In this document: positions 60,120 through 64,000 of the stretch, piece after piece | Position numbering within the stretch: position 1 is the stretch's first letter | Layout: every line of letters starts with the position of its first letter | Assembly (NCBI GenBank): GCA_963693285.1 | Contig: OY848928.1 | Span: 1,426,501-1,490,500, forward strand | Source: Xestospongia muta | Lineage: Eukaryota > Porifera > Demospongiae > Haplosclerida > Petrosiidae | Direction: 5' to 3' | DNA length: 64,000 nucleotides | Notes under the pieces: model-generated | The model's database searches: none | What the model was told of the DNA's origin: nothing | The model's input: only the letters and a program-made list of their open reading frames with translations | Program-made: the position numbers and the translations under genes

Positions 60120-63100
60120 ATGGATCTCGTCAAGACTTCAAAGAACTTACCTTTTATTCTGTTAATTGCCTCTTTTATTTTTAGCCAAATAGTGAATGGG
60201 AAGACCATCCTTATTGCTCAATCCTGTGATTATGAACAAAACCACATTCTCTGCCTTCAAGAATGTCTTCATAATGCATCAAGCTGTGTGAAAAGCCACC
60301 AAGTATTGGTTTTTACACCTGGTTTACACAGAGTTCCTGATACATCACAATGGTATCTTTTCAAAGACTTGTCAAATGTCACTCTGGCAGCCAATGGAAC
60401 AGATAATGCTATCATTGATTGCTCTGGACAAGCTGCCTTTGCATTCATGAACATTTCTCAGTTGTCTATAAATCACATTACATTCCAGAATTGTGGACTA
60501 AATATAACTAAAGATATCATGAAGTCAATATATGGTTTGGTATATTTGCCATTTCGTATTAGAAAGGGACAAAAAGTCTCTATATACCTTGTGAATGTAT
60601 ATAATTTTGAAGCAGACTTTCTGCATGTATTAAATAGTTCTGGTATAGGTCTAGCTGCAATAAATGTTTTAGGAGCTTCGATTGTGCAGAATTCCTTTTT
60701 TAATGCAAGCAACAAGAAACTACTTCATAATGTGACGACAAAGCAAATAGACTGTACAAATGCTGCATTTTTCTCAACATGCAGTGGTGGAAATGCCTTT
60801 TTCCTCTACACTGAAATTGCGAATCAAAATTGCAATGTACGATTGTCTGATTCTAATCTAACAGTGAGGAAGAGTATCTTTCAATATGGGTTCAACTATG
60901 TCCAAAACATGTCTTTCCTTTTTGCTCATGATCTGGCAACAGGAGAAGATATACTTATAGGAGGTGGACTTAGTATTCTGTTAGTGCAGTCAACATATTC
61001 AGCTAACGTAAGAGCTATGGACAATGGTTTTCATAGTAATGTTGCTTATAAAGGGGCCAACATTCACATTGTTTTATATAGTGTTGTTCACATGTCGAGT
61101 GTTGAAATTGCAACTAGTACGATATTCTCAGGGAATTCTATTTTAATTGATGTCATAAAGGACATGAGTTTATTAGCTAAGGGAGGAGGGATTTATTATG
61201 AGTATGGGAAACGGCTTGCAAATGACTCTGCTCGTCTTTGTCCAAATATGTCACTACGTTCGGGAAATGTGACCTCATCATTTCATGACATATTATTTAA
61301 AGATAATCATGCTGTTGCTGGAGGAGCAATGCTTGTTTTACTACACTTGCCACCATCAGACAACGTTAGTTTTTTTCATCATCTTAGATTGGAACATCTT
61401 TTATTTAATACGAACAAAGGATACTATGGTGCTGCTCTTTATTTTGGTGAACACCAATACCTTCAAGTTGTTAATAGAAAACTAAACTCTGTATTTCAGT
61501 CTTTTCTATCTAACATTTCAGCAAATGAAAACAATCAACTTTCGCAAGGTATTCGCTCTAGTGTAACTACTACTATGTTTTTCAATGGACTACAAAATGC
61601 GATTATGCTTGATGAAGTAATTATCACAGATAACAAGTGTATTGGAATGGTAATAGTGAACTCATTTTTGTTATGCCGCAATGTATTGTTAATAGGTAAC
61701 AAAGGAGCCTATGGTGGTGGTATGACACTGCTTGGTAACTCATTTCTTTTTTTGTCACCTAACAGTTTATTTACAGTTGTTAACAACACTTCTCAAGACT
61801 ATGGAGGTGGTATATATATTCCGTTTGTAGCTCTAACTAATGACCTTCAACCACCTTGTTTCTTTCAAATTCTTCCAAGTACTGCAGTTCCTAATGTAAG
61901 TAGTTTATTTGATTATAATGCCAGTATTTACCTGTCAGGTAATAAGGCAACTGATGGCTATGATATTTATGGAGGGAGTTTGAATAACTGCTTTCTTATC
62001 TATTGGGATGTAAAAACTGAAACAGCAGTTAATGAATTTATTCATGTATTTAATTACTCTTCTGTTAGTCCACAAGTAACCTCTCATGCAACATCGGTTT
62101 GTTTTTGTGAAAATAACCAGCCTAAATGTTACCAAAAATCAAAGGAAGTTCAAGCATACCCAGGAGAATATTTTCAGATAAGTGCTGTACCAGTTGGTCA
62201 ACTGGATGGCTTGACATCATCAAATGATGTAATGGCTAGTATACCCATTGGAGAAGATCTACGGCTATTGAGTAAATTTTCAAAGCCACAGAGACTCATA
62301 AACTCATGTGATAATCTGAAGTTTGCTATACTAACAAATAAGGACACTTCCGTTGAGTTTGATCTTTACATTTCTGGAAATATTCAAGAATATTATCGGA
62401 AGACAGTACATGTACGTGTGCTTTCATGTCCACCTTTTTTTACCCATTCTTACACAGAGAAAATGTGTGTGTGCCTTGATATACTTCAGGAAAGTCACAA
62501 TACAGTCAAATGTTATCTGCGTTATGGTTACATATACCTAAAAGGAAATCTCTATGCGGGTTATTACAACAACTGTGTATATTTGTATCATAATTGTCCC
62601 TTTGACTACTGTTCTGCAAAGGATACCCTCATAAGTAATGAAAGACAAGATGAACAATGTGCTAATAACAGAATTGGATTACTATGTGGGCAATGTCCAT
62701 CAGGCTATAGTTTACAATTGGGTTCAAATCGATGTGCTCCATGTACAAATATCTTCCTTTTTCTTTTGCTGCCCTTTGCATTAGCTGGAATTGTTCTAGT
62801 GTGGTTTATCTCATTCTTTAACTTAACTGTTTCTATTGGAGCTCTAAACGGTCTTATTTTCTATGCCAACATTGTCCATGTAAACAAACAGACTTTATAT
62901 CCAAGTCTTCACATGCAAAGTCCATTGACTATCTTTATAGCCTGGCTAAATCTTGATCTTAGTATTGAGACCTGTTTTTTTGATGGTTTAAACCAATTCA
63001 GTAAAACTCTACTTCAGTTTGTATTTCCAGTTTATCTTTGGCTTTTGGCCATTTTGGCAATATATCTAAGCCGCAAGTTCTCTTTTATGCATCGCATTCT

Positions 63101-64000
63101 CGGTCCACACAGCACACCAGCTCTTGCAACTATATTTCTTCTCTCTTTTACAAAACTACTAAACAACAATATTTTGATATTTTCCTTAGATAGGCTGAAA
63201 TACCAATGTGGCAATGCTTCTCCCAATTACTTCCAAATATGGTTACCTGATGCCAATATACCATACTTAGGACTGCGACATGGAATTTTATTTGCATTAG
63301 CACTCACAAGTGCACTTTTCCTTATTCTACCTTACTCACTTCTCCTATTTGGCATGCCATGGTTACAAAGGCTTACACATTTTAGATTATTACGTTGGAT
63401 TGTTCGTCTCAAACCCTTTCTAGATGCCTATATGGGTCCATTCAATAACAATTCACGATACTGGGCTGGATTTTTGTTGTTTGGAAGAACTCTAGTAATG
63501 ATAGGATTTTCATTAGACAGCAGCCTTTCCCCTCATTTAAATCTTATGGTAATGTCATTATGTGTAATGGTTCTGGCAATGTTTGTTTTGAGTGGCAAAG
63601 GGATTTATCGTCAAAAAATACTGAATTTTTATGAAGCATTTGCTTATCTAAATCTTGGAAGTTATGGTCTTATGGTATTTTATTGTATATCTCAAGACTC
63701 TGACTCAAGTAAATGTCAAGAAAATGCTACTTATGTCTCTCTTTCTATCGCTGCTGTTCAATTTGCTATTGTTGTGATTATCTACATGCTGAAAAAGATT
63801 TTTGATATGTTGGGAATAAAATGGTCAAATTGCATGTACAGCAACTCTTGGTACAAGCCACTGCGTAATTTTAATAACAAAACGTATGGTGCTGTTTCTA
63901 CAACCTCCCAATCACATCGTTCTTCTGTATCAGTGAAAGATGATAATACGTCAGATGCATCAAGGATTGGTTATCGTGAGCCACTTTTGGACTATTTAAG
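60120..64000 (+). CDS. Large secreted-repeat plus multi-pass membrane protein (runs off the window)
   Basis: An uninterrupted frame of 1293 codons from ATG 60120, open at the window end, so partial at its C-terminus. A signal peptide is likely (FILLIASFIF, residues ~12-21). The first ~850 residues are extracellular, with many N-glycosylation sites and recurring Gly-rich, beta-helix-like segments (GGAMLVLL, GAYGGGMTLLG, DYGGGIYIPF) resembling right-handed parallel beta-helix repeats. A Cys-rich module (CGQCPSGYSLQLGSNRCAPC, near 62690-62745) leads into about eight hydrophobic segments between 62750 and 63800, then a Ser-rich cytoplasmic tail. This plan occurs in large sponge families of unknown function; a surface receptor is a guess. 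No intron seen. Divergent from AF9/ENL. Confidence 0.85.
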   Translation, partial: MDLVKTSKNLPFILLIASFIFSQIVNGKTILIAQSCDYEQNHILCLQECLHNASSCVKSHQVLVFTPGLHRVPDTSQWYLFKDLSNVTLAANGTDNAIIDCSGQAAFAFMNISQLSINHITFQNCGLNITKDIMKSIYGLVYLPFRIRKGQKVSIYLVNVYNFEADFLHVLNSSGIGLAAINVLGASIVQNSFFNASNKKLLHNVTTKQIDCTNAAFFSTCSGGNAFFLYTEIANQNCNVRLSDSNLTVRKSIFQYGFNYVQNMSFLFAHDLATGEDILIGGGLSILLVQSTYSANVRAMDNGFHSNVAYKGANIHIVLYSVVHMSSVEIATSTIFSGNSILIDVIKDMSLLAKGGGIYYEYGKRLANDSARLCPNMSLRSGNVTSSFHDILFKDNHAVAGGAMLVLLHLPPSDNVSFFHHLRLEHLLFNTNKGYYGAALYFGEHQYLQVVNRKLNSVFQSFLSNISANENNQLSQGIRSSVTTTMFFNGLQNAIMLDEVIITDNKCIGMVIVNSFLLCRNVLLIGNKGAYGGGMTLLGNSFLFLSPNSLFTVVNNTSQDYGGGIYIPFVALTNDLQPPCFFQILPSTAVPNVSSLFDYNASIYLSGNKATDGYDIYGGSLNNCFLIYWDVKTETAVNEFIHVFNYSSVSPQVTSHATSVCFCENNQPKCYQKSKEVQAYPGEYFQISAVPVGQLDGLTSSNDVMASIPIGEDLRLLSKFSKPQRLINSCDNLKFAILTNKDTSVEFDLYISGNIQEYYRKTVHVRVLSCPPFFTHSYTEKMCVCLDILQESHNTVKCYLRYGYIYLKGNLYAGYYNNCVYLYHNCPFDYCSAKDTLISNERQDEQCANNRIGLLCGQCPSGYSLQLGSNRCAPCTNIFLFLLLPFALAGIVLVWFISFFNLTVSIGALNGLIFYANIVHVNKQTLYPSLHMQSPLTIFIAWLNLDLSIETCFFDGLNQFSKTLLQFVFPVYLWLLAILAIYLSRKFSFMHRILGPHSTPALATIFLLSFTKLLNNNILIFSLDRLKYQCGNASPNYFQIWLPDANIPYLGLRHGILFALALTSALFLILPYSLLLFGMPWLQRLTHFRLLRWIVRLKPFLDAYMGPFNNNSRYWAGFLLFGRTLVMIGFSLDSSLSPHLNLMVMSLCVMVLAMFVLSGKGIYRQKILNFYEAFAYLNLGSYGLMVFYCISQDSDSSKCQENATYVSLSIAAVQFAIVVIIYMLKKIFDMLGIKWSNCMYSNSWYKPLRNFNNKTYGAVSTTSQSHRSSVSVKDDNTSDASRIGYREPLLDYL

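Overview
The window looks like a compact, AT-rich metazoan genome, most probably a demosponge of the Amphimedon type. This is an inference from gene style: introns of about 50 bp, many head-to-head gene pairs, a large intronless death-domain/ankyrin gene, and clear animal housekeeping genes (AP-3 beta, endophilin A, FKBP8, INTS14, ABHD17, AF9/ENL, NEIL1). No database search was run.

Layout. 1-7300: a gene-poor, repeat-bearing stretch. It holds a divergent, apparently broken ubiquitin-protease (USP) gene on the minus strand, a possible small two-exon gene, and a 153-bp satellite (about 14 full copies, plus a detached block at 6.5 kb). 7370-28290: a tandem array in which a giant death-domain + ankyrin gene (plus strand) is followed tail-to-tail by a NEIL1 DNA glycosylase gene (minus strand). 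Unit 1 has an open ankyrin gene but a deleted NEIL1. Unit 2 has an intact NEIL1 but a nonsense codon in the ankyrin gene. A third, shorter ankyrin copy also has one nonsense codon, and a fourth is a decayed relic.

28668-64000: ordinary gene-dense sequence. In order: AP-3 complex beta subunit (-), a GT28-type glycosyltransferase (+), a two-PWWP-module protein (+), endophilin A (-), FKBP8 (-), an unrecognised single-pass membrane protein (+), Integrator subunit 14 (-), ABHD17 depalmitoylase (+), a leucine-rich repeat protein (+), AF9/ENL YEATS protein (-), and the 5' part of a large secreted-repeat plus multi-pass membrane protein (+) that runs off the window. Several neighbours are divergent pairs separated by 120-340 bp, and most of those gaps, plus the endophilin upstream region, carry CACGTG palindromes.

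The most unusual material is the death-domain/ankyrin array. It has a super-repeat of about 270 residues made of eight ankyrin repeats, a conserved linker domain of unknown fold, a repeated C-terminal peptide motif, traces of conversion and unequal exchange between copies, and single in-frame stops in two of the three main copies. An innate-immune or signalling role is plausible from the death domain but is not shown by the sequence.
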